From: Scatophagus argus | Lineage: Eukaryota > Chordata > Actinopteri > Scatophagidae | Length of the DNA: 64,000 bases | Assembly: GCF_020382885.2 (NCBI RefSeq) | Contig: NC_058510.1 | Span: 2,947,362 to 3,011,361 of the forward strand | Direction of reading: 5' to 3' | Shown: positions 12,085 through 24,204 of the stretch, one piece after another | Numbering within the stretch: the first letter of the stretch is position 1 | Layout: each line of letters begins with the position of its first letter | Program-made: the position numbers and the translations under genes | The notes under the pieces: model-generated | Database searches by the model: none | Told to the model about the DNA's origin: nothing | What the model saw: the letters and a program-made list of their open reading frames with translations, nothing else

Positions 12085-15000
12085 GGGGGGGGTAAGCTGG
12101 TAATCAGTCCCACATGCACTAAACCACACACCCTGCAAACTTTGATCCAAGTGATTTAGAAGCTTCTGTGTTTCCAAAAGGCTGCACTGTTGGAGACTTG
12201 TGTGCTCTTGGTTGCTAATTTGGTAAACAGCATAATTACTGCGTAATTACAGCATTAACTTGAGCAGCCCGTTCAGTGATTGCCATTGTTTGCTTTAAGC
12301 AGCCCTGGTTTGCATGTTTTACATCTCGCTGGCTCTTTTTTCCAGCGACAATAATTGTTCTGCTTCCATATTAGCATGTTTTGGCTTTTGTTTCCCGAAT
12401 GAATTGTTAGCACCGAGGTCACTCTGTGATGGAGGTGGTGCAAGTCGGTGCATATTTTCAGTGCAGTTGTGTGCATGTTTGCCCGCTTCCACACCCACAT
12501 GCATATTCACGAGGACGCGTCGGCTATGTGCATATCGGTGCAGGTGGTATGTTCCCACCGCGTGAGAGGTGATAAATGAACAGTGACAGGCAATGCACAG
12601 CGGTGAGCAGGATTCAAACACATTGCCAACTGTCGAGAATTTATGTGTGCATTTACTTAAAGCACACACACTTTAGTACATGTTGTATGTTTTTCATTTG
12701 TGTTGTTGTTTCAGTATTTTCCTGTAATTCAGAGCAGGAAAACTCCAGTGTGTCAGTAGCAATGCGTCTTTTGCCTTCGCTCAACTTGTCTTTGTGCCAA
12801 GATAAGTGGTAATAAGGCTGAGAACTGACATGAAAGTGAGGTCAAGGAGATAACTACAGTATAAAACCATATCTCATACTTCTCAAATGTATAGAAGAGG
12901 AAGAAGGTATAACTTCATTAGTCCTCTTATGGAAGTGATTTTTTTTTTTTCTCTGCCATTTTACACATTTTTATTTCCATAATATACTCCCAGAAAAGTC
13001 CCACACAGTTATTTCAGCTCTGAATTAAACAAATATTTGGTTATTTGTTATTTGTAAACTCTGAAGATATTCCAAAGAGTGTAAGCTTCATGAATCTGCA
13101 TTCAGATTTCGAAACAATGACTCCCTGCTGTTTTGCATCGCAGCCTTACCTAAAGATTTGATAAATTTGTTACATAAAGTCGCACTGATAGAGAAGCCAG
13201 CTAAATGTCTGTTTGCTCATTATAGGATTTTGTGATTTGAAATATCTCTGGATATTTTCCCTTGTGTGTAAACTTTCGCTCCTCAGGGTCACCCAGAGTT
13301 TAATGTTTGCTTTGGTATTTATGTTGCCTGGTTTTCTCCCCAAATTTCCTTGTAGAACTTGCAGTCAAAGAAGAGGAATCATTACTTGGGCTGTGAAAAT
13401 AAATTAGACAAATGGTGCATTTAAATCACTGAGGGAAACCATTTAAAATCATCCTTTAGCTTGATAAACTCCTCTTGGCCTGGCTGTGCAAACACAGCTT
13501 TGCCTTCCTCCTGTGAAATGTTTATCTTTTACTTAGAAAATTACCTGTCGGCGCAAGCAAAAATAGAGAAAGTTACCGCACTCCATCAGTAACTACAGTC
13601 AGTGAAAACTGTCTCACTCACACACACTCTGTCTGTCCCTCTCAGTGTCAGGCTGATGGACGTCTAGCAGGTGGCTACTGGGTAAATTTCGCATTAGTAG
13701 CAGCCAGTGAAGCGTTGTAGTCAAGGGAACACCTGCCGTACCCAATCCAGCCCAGATGGACAGATGGGGCAAAGGGAGAGAGAGAGAGAGATAGGTGGCC
13801 AGGAGGAGAGCGGAGGATTATTATGGTATGGAAAGTGAGAGATGTCATGGCGATATGAAAAGAGCTAGCGAGAGGTTTTATTCAGTAAGAGGAGAAGGAG
13901 GGTGGATAAGGATGAGACACGGGCAAGAAAGGGAGGCATAAGCCAGAGCAGACTGGTGATCCAGAACACACTTGCAGCCCACTAACTGTCAGGTGGACGT
14001 GTTTCTCAAATGCATCAGGAATAAATCTCGTGTTTCTTCTTCTGTGCAAAAATGTCATGTTCGTTAGAGAAGCAGGAGGGACAAGGCCAGATAAACATAT
14101 GGTTATCTCATCACCTGCTGCTTATTAAAGTGAATGTGTAGTCGATGAACTGCTCCCACATAGTTTGCATGAGTCCGTCAGCTAAACGTGTAAAAACTAC
14201 ATGCAGGGCGATCACAGGCCTCGTGTCAGTTGCGCTGTCACCTCTCCTACATATTTCAGTGAGGGGTGGATATGTTCCGGAGGCTCAGAGAAAGAGCGGG
14301 TGGTGCTGCGTGTACGCTTGACTCAGTCAGCGCACACACACACAGTACGTAGGAACTGTTGTGAAACGTGCAGAAAGCTGACAGCTCATGGTGAAAAGTT
14401 GGAAGGGGGCTGAGGAGGAGGAGACGGGCAACAATCAGTTTCTATGGCAACCACCAGTTCGCCCATGGCAACAAACTTCTTGCTCTGCTGAAGCTCAGAA
14501 AGATGAGTAGGGTGGTGGTGGTGGTGGCGAGGTATTGCTTTAAAGCTAAAGATGGAGAAGAAAATGCCATACGAGCACATTAATGCACATCTGACTCTTT
14601 GACTTATTAATTCAAATTTGCATACTCTGCCTCCCTCTCCTCCCTCACACGCCATCTCCTTTCTTCAAATTCTTCTCTCATGGCACAAAGCGACTCCTCC
14701 CCAGGACTCCTCACAGCTCTCTACTGCCACCTGCAGGCTCCATCTGTCTCCACATGCAGCCAGCCTCCTCCCAGTCACACCCAACCACAGCAGAGATCAT
14801 CAGTACTTTTGGTTTCTCTGCCTGTGTGACCTGCTCTGTGTATCATACTATACCAATAAAATAACCATGTCAGTAGCATAATCTTCTGGCTAAAGCTTTT
14901 TTATGGTATCTAGATTAAGGTGTTAGGACCTGAAGTAGTGTGTGATTTAAAAAGTCTTAAGCTGAATGCTTATCAGCCACTTATCAAGCGTGACATAAAC

Positions 15001-15545
15001 CTGTCATCTTTGTCTGCCTACAACATGTGACTACACAGTATCTGTGTATTTAGCTGCCACTCAGGTGAAAAGCTTCCTGCTTTCTATCTGACTTGGAAAA
15101 TCTGTCTTTTTACACGACTCAGATTCTTGTTAGCTGCCTGTCTTTCTGACAGGCACTCCTGTCTGTCTGTCTGTGTAGTCATGCCCTGCCTGTCTGCCGT
15201 CAGTCTTTCTGGCCTGAATGTCCAATCCCGTCAACACAACCCGGCCAACTTTGATGCTTACATGCTTCAAATGCAACACTGACTTTTGTCTTCCTTCATC
15301 CCTGATTTTGTTTCATGCCTCCCCTCCCTTTGTGACATGTTTTCAGTATTTCAGGATTTATCTGCAGATTGCACAATGCAGACAGACATTCGGCGAAATA
15401 GAGACATGTGACAAACCAGCGTGAGGTCAATACAAGCCCACGCTGACTCAGTATGTGAATACGTATCCAACCGAGCGTGCCTTTTCACCTGAACCCCACT
15501 GCGTCACGCCTCTCTGTAGCTTCAGCTGAAATTGAAACAGACGCA

Positions 15546-15576
<31 letters not shown>

Positions 15577-17292
15577 AGTGTGTGCATATGTGCCTGTGCG
15601 TGTCTTTGCCACATGGATGGTGTAAAACAAGTAGAAATGAATTTTTAGAAAATGTGAAGTTGTTTTAAGATACTTTACCTGTTAAGCATCCATCCATTTT
15701 CTATACCGCTTACCCGTCAGGGTCGCGGGGGGCTGCCTGTCCCAGCTGACTACGGGCGAGAGGGGTGGTTCAACCTGGACTGATCACCAGTCAGTCGCAG
15801 GGCTCAAACACAAAGACAGACAACCACATACAACCTATGGGCAATGTAGAGTAGCTAATTAACCTAACGTGCATATTTTTGGGATTGTGGGAGGAAGCCG
15901 TAGAAAACCCACACAGGCACAGGGAGAACATGCAAACTCCACACAGAAGGGCCCAGACTGGGATTCGAACCTGAAACCCTCTTGCTATGAGGTGACAGTG
16001 CTAACCACTGCACCATTTCAGTCATATTTGTAATGGAAGCATATTCTTCTGCTCAATGCAGCATAGCACCCGGACAGTTGTGTTTAAGGTGAGCTTATAG
16101 CTAACAGGCATCATGTTAGTCCCCGTTAGCATTTTGTAGCTTTTCTCATCTATGTGGCACTTGCCATATGCTCATTCATTCCTCCTTCTTTTTGTTCCTC
16201 AGATGACCTTGAAATTTTTAAAACTACTTTTAGCAAAAAGCTAGCAAGATCACCTCACAGCGAGCAGAGCCTTAATTTGAATGAGGAGCTCTAATGTTGT
16301 TAATATGCCATATTTTAGTAAATTGACTTTCTAATAGAGAGCCTCTCAACCCCACATTTGTACGCGTGGCTCGTGATGAATAATCAGAGAAGTCCAAGCA
16401 TTAATTTAATAGCAAGGTGTAAATATTCTCATTAAGATAAGTAGGGGATGGTTATTTAGTGCCAAGATGTTGATGATGTTGTTGCAGAGAATGAGGTTAG
16501 CCAGATGTGTTGAGAGTCCATAACTGGTAATTGCCGGTGATTAAAAAGTTGTGTATGCATCGTGAAATATTTGAAAGAAAGTAGCAGATGTTTTAGATGT
16601 TCTGTTTTGCTCAGTGATTAGATTCTGGCTGCTGAAGTTGTGGTTCCGTTTTCATCTTTTCAACATACTTAGGCTGTTAATGAGGTAGACCGTAAGTTGG
16701 ACATGCTTGCTGCTGTAGCTAATGTCTTTGAGTGGAGTTTTGAAGGTGACTACCACAACCGTACTCCTTTGCCGGGGGGTGGAGAGTGACTCCGCCGTAA
16801 AATTAGACGGCGCTCGTTTGTCATGTCAAGGTCGATACTTACCTCAGGTTCCGCATTCCTCCTCCTCATCCTTTCCTCTGCCTGCATTCCTTTCCTTTTC
16901 TCTGTGTCTGAATGAGCGCTCACTTCCCTCTCTGCTCCATCCTCTTCTCCTCTCCTCTAACAGTCTATTATTATATTGGTTTCTCTCTCCCCTGTCCTCC
17001 CTGCCCTCTCGCCTTCACTCGCCACTCCTCCCCCCCATTTCTGTCTGCCCCGGCCTGCCTTTACCTCTTCACCCCCTGTCTTTGCTCCTCTTCCTCTGCC
17101 TTTCCTCTTAGCCTCCTTCCCCATCCTTTCTTTTATCATCTTCCTCCTTCTCTTTAGCTCTCTTCTTTTCCTCTTGCAGCTTCAGCTTCCTCCCTCCCTC
17201 TCTCTCTTCTCATGCTTTCCCTCTAAAAGCTGTGAGCCCCAGTGTTTGGCCAGGATGAATGGGAGCTATTTAAGCTGTTGGCAGGTCCATCC

Positions 17293-17350
<58 letters not shown>

Positions 17351-20300
17351 TGAGTGTATGTGTGTTTGTGTGTGTTTTGCCAGAAAGAGAAAGACTGTGG
17401 GTGTTATGTGTTCCAACAACTTTGGATGTTCAGATTTTGGCACAGTGTCACTTTTGGAGGTTTTGGATTAGCCACATAGGTAAATCAAACGCTGGCTTAC
17501 TGTGCACACAGTAAGCTGCACCCTCGACCTGCACACAGTATTATTACATTTCACACACAATCACCACAGAATAAAGCACTGGACACACACTCTGCTTGCT
17601 AAATTGTGCATTGTTTTGCAAATAATTTTCAATTTTCTCTCTCTCTTTTTCTTCTTTTTAGTCCACCAAAGGCCCCCGTGATTGTGTCTGGAGTAGTTAC
17701 AAAGGTAACACACACACACACACACACACACACGTATACACACATGTATATACTCAGACCACCAGCACTGTTGAAATACACATTATAAGGTGGTTTATAT
17801 CTGGGACATGAGCTCTGCAGGGAGAGGTAGAGGCATAGCATCGAGATAGAATGAGAGAAAAAGGGAAAATAAGGCAGGGGAGGACCAGGAAATGGAGAGA
17901 ATGCCAGTGGAGAGCCGGAGAGAGAGAGATAAAATGTGATAAAGTAGGGAATGATTCAGACCAGTAGTGAAGTATCTGTAATTAAAGATAATGCTGTGAG
18001 TTTTATTGTAGAATAACACTTTTACATGCTCATTATACATATTATATTCAATAAGGTGAGGCCATAAATCAAGTACAAGCATTACTGCAACTGTATCAGC
18101 CCAGGTCTGTGTATGTGTTTAGGCTTTGATAGCCTTGACTCGCCACTGATAAGCTGCTCGAAGTCTGTCAATAGCCATGTTTGTTTAATTCTTTTTTTAA
18201 TGTATGTCTTGGATTTAGTGTGTGTGTGTGTGTCAGAAAGAGAGAGAGAGAGAGTGGGAGAGAAAAAGTGTCCTTGACTCCACGGATGGTTCCGTTCCAT
18301 GGCTGTCAGACCAGGTAGATTGTTTGTGGAAGATTGCAGTGATATCAGTAAGGTGGCAGGCATCCCATTTATCCCCCGATCCTCCTCTAGCCTTTCCATT
18401 CGCCCCCTATCACTGCCATCAAACCCAGAGGCTAGCACTGCACAAATGCTCAGAAAAGCCTTTTAGCAGCTAAGTGAAACACTTCAGCATGTGTGTGTGT
18501 GTGTGTGTGTGTGGATCCCCTGCTGGGGATTTTTTTTTTTTTATGTAAAAATCCAGACGTTTCCTGGCTCTCTATTCTCTAGCTTTCCTTTCTGCTTGCT
18601 TGTAAAAATTATTCGACCAAAGGTACTGAGGGTGGACATCTAAAGTCGGGCCAGTTAGTTCAGGTAATAAATATATTCCTTCCTCATGCCCAGAGTACAT
18701 TTCATGGTTCAGACCTCATGTCCTTCTGCCCACTGGGATCAGATCTCACCTCGTCTGTACCCCCAAAACACACAGTTATCCCTGTGTTAACTCAAGTCAT
18801 CATACCTCAGGAAGGACAAGATAAGTTGTTTTTTTATGACCTCTGTATTATGCACAGATGTATTCATTTTGATAAAAATCTGTTCATCGTGACTGAGGCA
18901 GAAATGTTCACAGACAAGGTAATGTTTTTAAGTTGTATTCACATGATGTTTAGGTGAGTTCACTGACTTTCTTCCTCATTCTCTGACTCTCTCGGTTTAA
19001 ACATTGTTATAAGCATTTGCAAAAATATAAACAGCTCAACAAAATATATAACTAAGGTCTAGTCATTTTTAGATATTTTAATGTGGAAATTCTCCATATT
19101 AGATCTTTAATGTGAACAATTTATAGTTCCTGACGCAAATGGAAGTAGATTTCATTCTGCAAGATTTCTTCCATTTCATACATTCTTTAAAATATTCAAA
19201 GGAAAATTACAATTGGACACAAAATATGACAAATAATATCACATATTTTCTCCCAATGGGTATTTTGTTTCTGTGCTAAAATGGTATAAAGGAGATGGGA
19301 GACGTACCTTTGTCAACCACCTTCACTGTGTGCAATAGTAATACAGTTCTTTTGTTGCCTTCCCTCCCATACCTCCCCTTCAGTAGGCTAGAGATAGAGG
19401 GAAGCTTTGAGCTTCAGAAGAGAGAGGAGAAGGACAATTGGAGGTCAAATTCATCCAAAGCTCATGCAGTTTCCTGTGGAGTTGTCTTTACATGAAAGAA
19501 ACACACATGGTAAATGTTTTGTGCCCACCCACACACATACACATGCAGGAAAACTAGTGCAAATACAGTACAAAACCAGCACACGCATAAAGAGAGGATT
19601 AGAGTCAAGCAAGGATGGGGTGGGCGAGAAAGTTCAGCAAGAGGTTTATGCAGATGGGCAGTGTCTGTTTGCCTAGAGTTGATTAAATTGCTTATAAAGC
19701 TGGATCCCAAGAAATCAGAACATGAGGAAACCATGTGGTTTGCTATTATATCAGTGATGGCGTAGTCACCACCCCATATGGAAACATCTGGACAGATGAG
19801 ATAGCATCAGCAAAAAACCAACTAAATCCGGCATTTAAATGAAAAAATCCTTCAATATTAATCCACTTAGTCATACATGAGGCAATGTAATGTGTGCTTT
19901 TCATAGAAGCTGTCTTTAAGCAACTGGTTCCCCAGCTTTTTACTAAGCCCACCACCCACGCCCACTGTGCTGTATGCAAAACCTCCTTTTCACACCCAAA
20001 CAAATGCATGTGTGCAATGCTGCAACTATCAATTTCATCCATCCACTTGTGCTAATGTTTCTCTCTCTCTCGTAAATGGGATTTGGGTTAAGAGGACAAG
20101 AGAGACAAGTCACAAGTCACATGAGCTAATGGGTAAATCAAGGTGTCTGACGCGAACCAGTGAAGAATGGGAGGAAGACGCATAAGAGAGGAAACAGAAA
20201 AATCAAGAAAGACAGAAATAAATATTGGCAGGTAAAGATAAAAAGACAGAAGGAGAAAACCGAGTCCCAATTGTAGTAAGTCTTTGATTAAAATTCTGCA

Positions 20301-21456
20301 TTGCTCTCTGAATGATCAAATTCCTGCTCTGATCCGATTTAGAAGCGAAGCTGTTTATGGGCATTTTTCTTGGAATAAGAGATTGAGGTTACAGAGCAGA
20401 TGAGCAGGGACAGCGTGAGTGTTACATACTTTACCCTTCATGCACTTTGGGGATTTTTTCATTATGATTATCAGATGGAAAAGATGTACTGTGTGCAGGC
20501 AAAAGCACAAACTGCAAAACACTGTACACATTGATGTTGTGTTTACTGTCCAGTTAATATAATTTGGGGTGATCTTTTCCCCCTCATTCTTGTAAATTAT
20601 ACTAGTTACGGAAGTCGCAAAACTCGCACAACAATTTTGTTTACAGTGTTTAACCTTGATGACGAGCGTCTTACTGATAACAACTGCATCGCTTCTCTGC
20701 AACTCTTAGCACAGTTTGATTGATGTTTGTAACAGATGAGATGCACAAAAGCTCGTTTACATTATCATGTGAAAATTTAGCTTCAATCATAATTTTCCCA
20801 GCTGACAAATATAAAACAAAGGGATTTATTTTCAGACTGGAGAAACCTCCTGTTTTGATTGTATCTGTAACACAAGGAGGAGGAACAATCATAGTTCTTT
20901 TTTAGTTCCTGCTCAGTAGGTACTTTCCAAGCACAAGAGGAATGTTGAGTTCTCCGAGTGTGCTGTGATTGGTTTAGATTGGATTAGTGGAACAGTGAAC
21001 ACATTAGCCAGTGCAACACCATAAAATGCCATTTTTAAAAACCTGTGTGAAGCATAAGCTGTCACTTCAGCTTTCCTATTGATGGTGCGGATCCAAACAG
21101 AATTAAGCCCCTTAAAGGTATGTGATTCAAAGGAGATCCCCAGTAGGCACTTCCTCCCAGAAAGTACCCAGAACTGTTTGGTCTAACAACACCCAATGAG
21201 GTTCATGTTTGTTTAACAGGAAGACAATGTATCAACTAATTTTGCAGCTTTGGTTGTAAGCTTGTGAGTGTCTTCTCTTTTTGTGCAGTTCATCCTTTTC
21301 ACCGTGAATACTATTGATTGACTGTGTTCTGTTCAGGGTGATAAGGACTTCACCCCTGCAGCTGCCCAGGTGGCCCACCAGAAGCCCCAGCCTTGTGTCC
21401 CCAAGCTGCCCCATGTGCAGCACATCAACCAGCACATCCACCAGCCCCGCAAGTGA
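10767..21456 (+). CDS. dap: Death-associated protein 1 (four coding exons)
   Basis: Coding exons are 10767-10821, 11688-11787, 17662-17704 and 21337-21456, joined by GT/AG introns into 318 nt (105 residues; human DAP has 102). The protein is small, basic and proline-rich. It starts MSSPPKEK, has the family core KAGGMRIVQKH, an acidic DDDEEE patch, the SSPPK element, and the conserved GDKDF.PAAAQVAHQKP segment, ending HQPRK. Known of the family: DAP1 is a cytosolic mTOR substrate that restrains autophagy, and a zebrafish paralogue (Dap1b) takes part in keeping egg ribosomes dormant. The Ser-Pro sites at residues 3 and 52 correspond to the regulated human sites. The start is the first ATG in the CpG-rich region and matches the family N-terminus. 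Whether this is dap or dap1b cannot be settled here. Confidence 0.95.
11419..11490 (+). repeat. Teleost retroposon fragment (dap intron 1)
   Basis: Contains TCAGGGTCTTGCTCAAGGA and a following CGGCTGC segment, a pattern I know from dispersed teleost SINE/LINE copies. A related fragment lies at 56020-56172. Confidence 0.45.
11688..11787 (+). CDS. dap: dap coding exon 2
   Basis: Encodes residues 19 to about 51, including KAGGMRIVQKH and the acidic DDDEEE patch. The acceptor gcag follows a (TG)12 run and has no real polypyrimidine tract. The donor is AGCAG|gtaaga. Confidence 0.93.
12044..12083. repeat. (GT)n microsatellite in dap intron 2
   Basis: About 20 GT units followed by a G run. Confidence 0.95.
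15687..16020 (+). repeat. Teleost retroposon copy in dap intron 2
   Basis: It begins CATCCATCCATTTTCTATAC and continues through the 'gggaggaagcc' and 'gggagaacatgcaaactcc' blocks to 'ctaaccactgcacca'. This is a very common dispersed element of percomorph genomes. The copy is diverged. I do not assign a superfamily. Confidence 0.8.
16855..17226 (+). repeat. C/T-rich tract of about 370 bases in dap intron 2
   Basis: The + strand is almost all pyrimidine (CTCC/TTCC units) for about 370 bases, closely followed by a 55-base GT repeat. Translations across it are low-complexity Ser/Leu/Pro and not genes. Such tracts can form triplex DNA. Confidence 0.8.
17294..17348. repeat. (GT)27 microsatellite
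   Basis: Longest dinucleotide repeat of the window, about 310 bases before the dap exon 3 acceptor. Potential Z-DNA. Confidence 0.97.
17662..17704 (+). CDS. dap: dap coding exon 3
   Basis: A 43-base micro-exon encoding SPPKAPVIVSGVVTK, with a strong T-rich acceptor (cttcttttta g). The donor AAAG|gtaaca runs straight into a CA repeat. Confidence 0.93.
20895..21175. repeat. Non-autonomous hAT-like fragment before dap exon 4
   Basis: The segment carries 'tagttcctg...ggtactttcc' at one side and 'cccagaaagtacccagaac' at the other. The same words recur at 55130-55400 in the other orientation, so this is a dispersed repeat. Superfamily is a guess from the TAGTTCCTG-type ends. Confidence 0.4.
21337..21456 (+). 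CDS. dap: dap coding exon 4 (C-terminus)
   Basis: Phase-0 exon from GDKDF to the TGA stop, 39 residues. It is rich in His, Gln and Pro and ends HQPRK, almost the same as the human end. This C-terminal region is the most conserved part of the family. Confidence 0.95.
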   Translation, partial: GDKDFTPAAAQVAHQKPQPCVPKLPHVQHINQHIHQPRK

Positions 21457-22790
21457 GCCAGGCAGCAGGCTACAACGGCTACGCTAACTCCACCAGCCAG
21501 CCTTCCCCAATGGAACACATAGGATGAAGATGTTTCCCCAGCAGACACAGATCTCCAAAAAAAATCAAAGTAGTTTTTCTTAGGCTGTTGCATTATGTCC
21601 TGGCAATTTATCAATCAATAGACAACCACTGCCAACACAGCCATTGTACAAGTCCCACTCTTTACACCCCTGCTGCATTGGTGGTTCTGCACTTTTGGAT
21701 CCTCTCCTCAAGAGGGACTGTTTTGACACTTAAGGTTGGATAAGTGGGCGATGGGTCTTCTAAAATGGCTTTCACTGTAGAATTAAACATTAACGTAGAA
21801 AGTGATTACAGATCTGAGTCTGTGGGGGAAAACTCTCACCCCAGCAATGTGCCGACCAATACCACACATCACAGTAACCAGCCAATCACAGAAACATATC
21901 AGTCAGACCAACTAACCAACCAATCACCTTGCAGTGATGAGCCTAAGCTCCAACCTTCTACCTATGATCTTCGCTGACCAAAAAAAAACAAATCACAAGG
22001 TTTAAACCAGTTTTACATCATTGACACTGTGTTGGAGACTGTTGCAAAATTGCACGACTACCGCATGGATCGGGTTAAAGTAGCCAATTATGAACAGATA
22101 TTAAAGGTATAGTAACAATCAGTGCAGACAAGAAGTTTAAATATTATTGATGCTCAATAAGCAGAACCACTGAGATGCCGAACATGACCGATTTCTCAGT
22201 GATGATGGCTACTTGTTGGTGTCATGACTAAAGATATCCAGCTGTGGTTATAGCAGCAGTCCATATAACTTTCGGGCCATATCAAAGCCTGTTTAGCTTT
22301 TGCTACAAATTCCTTCAGTATTCTTCTGTTTTATTTGTCTTACTGGTCTCTGATCTGCTCTCCATCTTTGCTTGCCTTGTTGGAGTTGTCATCATGCCCA
22401 TCCTTTACTGGAAATGTTGAAGGGTAACTTTTTATTTTCAACCCGGATCCTATTTTCCCATGTTTTGTGTCTAAATGACTAATGGAGACCACAGTTTTTA
22501 AAATTGGACCAGTCGCAACATGGGCTGAAATGTAATGCATGCAGGCACCATCAAAGTACATCCACTTAAAGTGCTTGTTTTTGCGACTGACAAGCTCAGA
22601 TTGTTATTCTAAATATCGGACAAAATATGGAAAGGTTCTATACGCAGACAGACCTTTTTATTAAAGAGTAAGATCCTCTTTGGTTTAATCAGAAACAGCT
22701 GCTGTCACTTTCACCAGTCACCAGACTCCATTTACAGAGTCAGTAATTTCATCATTGTAAAATAAACTCCATTCAATTTCAGCCCAAAAA
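21457..22790 (+). other. dap 3' UTR (end uncertain)
   Basis: No coding potential follows the stop. Candidate polyadenylation signals are AATAAA at 22761-22766 and 22859-22864, with ATTAAA variants earlier. Only transcript data would choose between them. Confidence 0.4.
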
Positions 22791-23735
22791 CAAAATTAAA
22801 CTCACCAAAACATCCTAATTCATCTTTTCCCAACAGTCACCAACTATGTTTTGGTCAAAATAAACCGTTAATTCTAAGATCCAGGTTGAAACATAGGTTG
22901 AAAATTTACCCTTTAACTAATTTTAATGCAAACTTCATAGTAAAATGCTTACCAACAGTGCCTCATTGCTTGGATTTCTGATTTTTTTTTTCTCATTTGA
23001 CTCACATGTCTGTTGTGTCTGCTGCAAAATGCATTCAGTTACAGTGAAGCAACTGCAGGGTGCTTTGTGTTTGCATTAACATTAACATTAGTCTGAACAT
23101 CATGAGGGAGTAATGCACTTTGATTACAAGTTGAACAAAGCTTTGGCAGGGAAGCAGTTGAGGCTCTCAAGATGAAGTTACATTCCATAAAAAAGTGTTT
23201 AAACAAACACGCCAACCGTGTGGCGGTTTGTCGGTGTATAAGGAGTGTTTTTCTTATTTCTACTTTCCAGAATATCTGCAGCTGTGGCTTGTTGCATATC
23301 ACAGATCTTTATCAGTGCCCAAAGTCTAGATTTCCATTTTACCTTATAAACGATGCATATCAACACATACAAACACATGACCTTTATGCTTAATCACCCA
23401 TCCCCTTACACTTAAGTGTCATTTATGGCAACACTAATGTTCAGGTTTCCAGGACAGAAAGAAAGAAATTTATCTAGCCAAGAATGAATAATTTCCTTTG
23501 TTAATTTAAGTTTGAAAGAGTTTTATTTTTGTTTTTGCTCAGTTCTTTTTCTTGAGTAAATTGTTCAAATTGTACAAATCTTTAATCATTGAGTGGACTT
23601 AGGTATTAGGTGTGGTTGTGATAGTAAATAAAGGTATAGACTATCTTAAAAATGACTGGACTCATTTATAACATTTGCGGTTCCAATATTTTGTACTCTG
23701 ATGAAGTTCAAAGTAGTCCTGCTTGATGGGTTGTG
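22791..23735. other. Non-coding stretch before the transposon
   Basis: AT-rich sequence with no exon, RNA gene or repeat I recognise. The last six bases (gttgtg, 23730-23735) are probably the left target-site duplication of the following element. Confidence 0.5.
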
Positions 23736-24204
23736 TACGGTGGCCGGGAAGTGCAAAACATTACAAAATGTGAAACACTTTTACAACGTTTGACACAAAT
23801 TTACATTTTAGAAAACATTTTTACATATCACAAAACAAAATTACGTTACCAAACCAAATTTGCGAGTCCGAAACAATTTTACATTTCAGAAAACAAATTA
23901 ACATCACAGGAAACACTTTTACAAACGCCGAAACAAATCTACAAGTGGCGAAACACTTTTACGTTTTCAAGAATCAACCGGAAAGGGAATGTACCAACTC
24001 CGGAATTGGACCGGAAGTGATAGCAGGGAGCGGCTAATACGAATTATTGTCGTTGATGGAGTTCACGGTCATCCAAGATGGACAGCGAAAGAGTGAAGTT
24101 TTGCCCGTTCTGTGGACAACATATGGGCCGCTTTACGCGGTTTTGTTTTTCGTGCGGTCAGTCTTTAGCGTTTTTTAAATAGCATGGACCAGTCGGAAGG
24201 ACCA
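23736..24204 (+). repeat. Left terminal inverted repeat
   Basis: About 469 bases, over 90% identical by eye to the reverse complement of 29998-30478. The outer 260 bases are built from degenerate units of the type 'gaaacacttttaca' / 'aaacaaatttaca', a sub-terminal repeat array. The inner part holds the conserved zinc-ribbon ORF. Confidence 0.9.
24078..24182 (+). CDS. TIR-encoded zinc-ribbon leader ORF (left)
   Basis: A 34-codon ORF within the left TIR, ending in TAG. Residues 9-12 are CPFC and 23-26 are CFSC, each followed by G, which is the two-knuckle pattern of zinc-ribbon proteins. Two bases after the stop begins ATGGACCAG, the start used by the integrase-like gene. The same arrangement is in the right TIR. 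It could be a separate small protein, an upstream ORF, or a former N-terminal domain joined by a frameshift or splice. Confidence 0.5.
   Translation: MDSERVKFCPFCGQHMGRFTRFCFSCGQSLAFFK

Noticed and set aside
16830..16845. U1 snRNA-like ATACTTACCT
   Set aside because: Only ten bases match; nothing of the U1 stems follows.
16722..17353. Overlapping ORFs of 81-129 codons in the C/T-rich tract
   Set aside because: Low-complexity Ser/Leu/Pro translation of a pyrimidine tract and a GT repeat; open only because of base composition.
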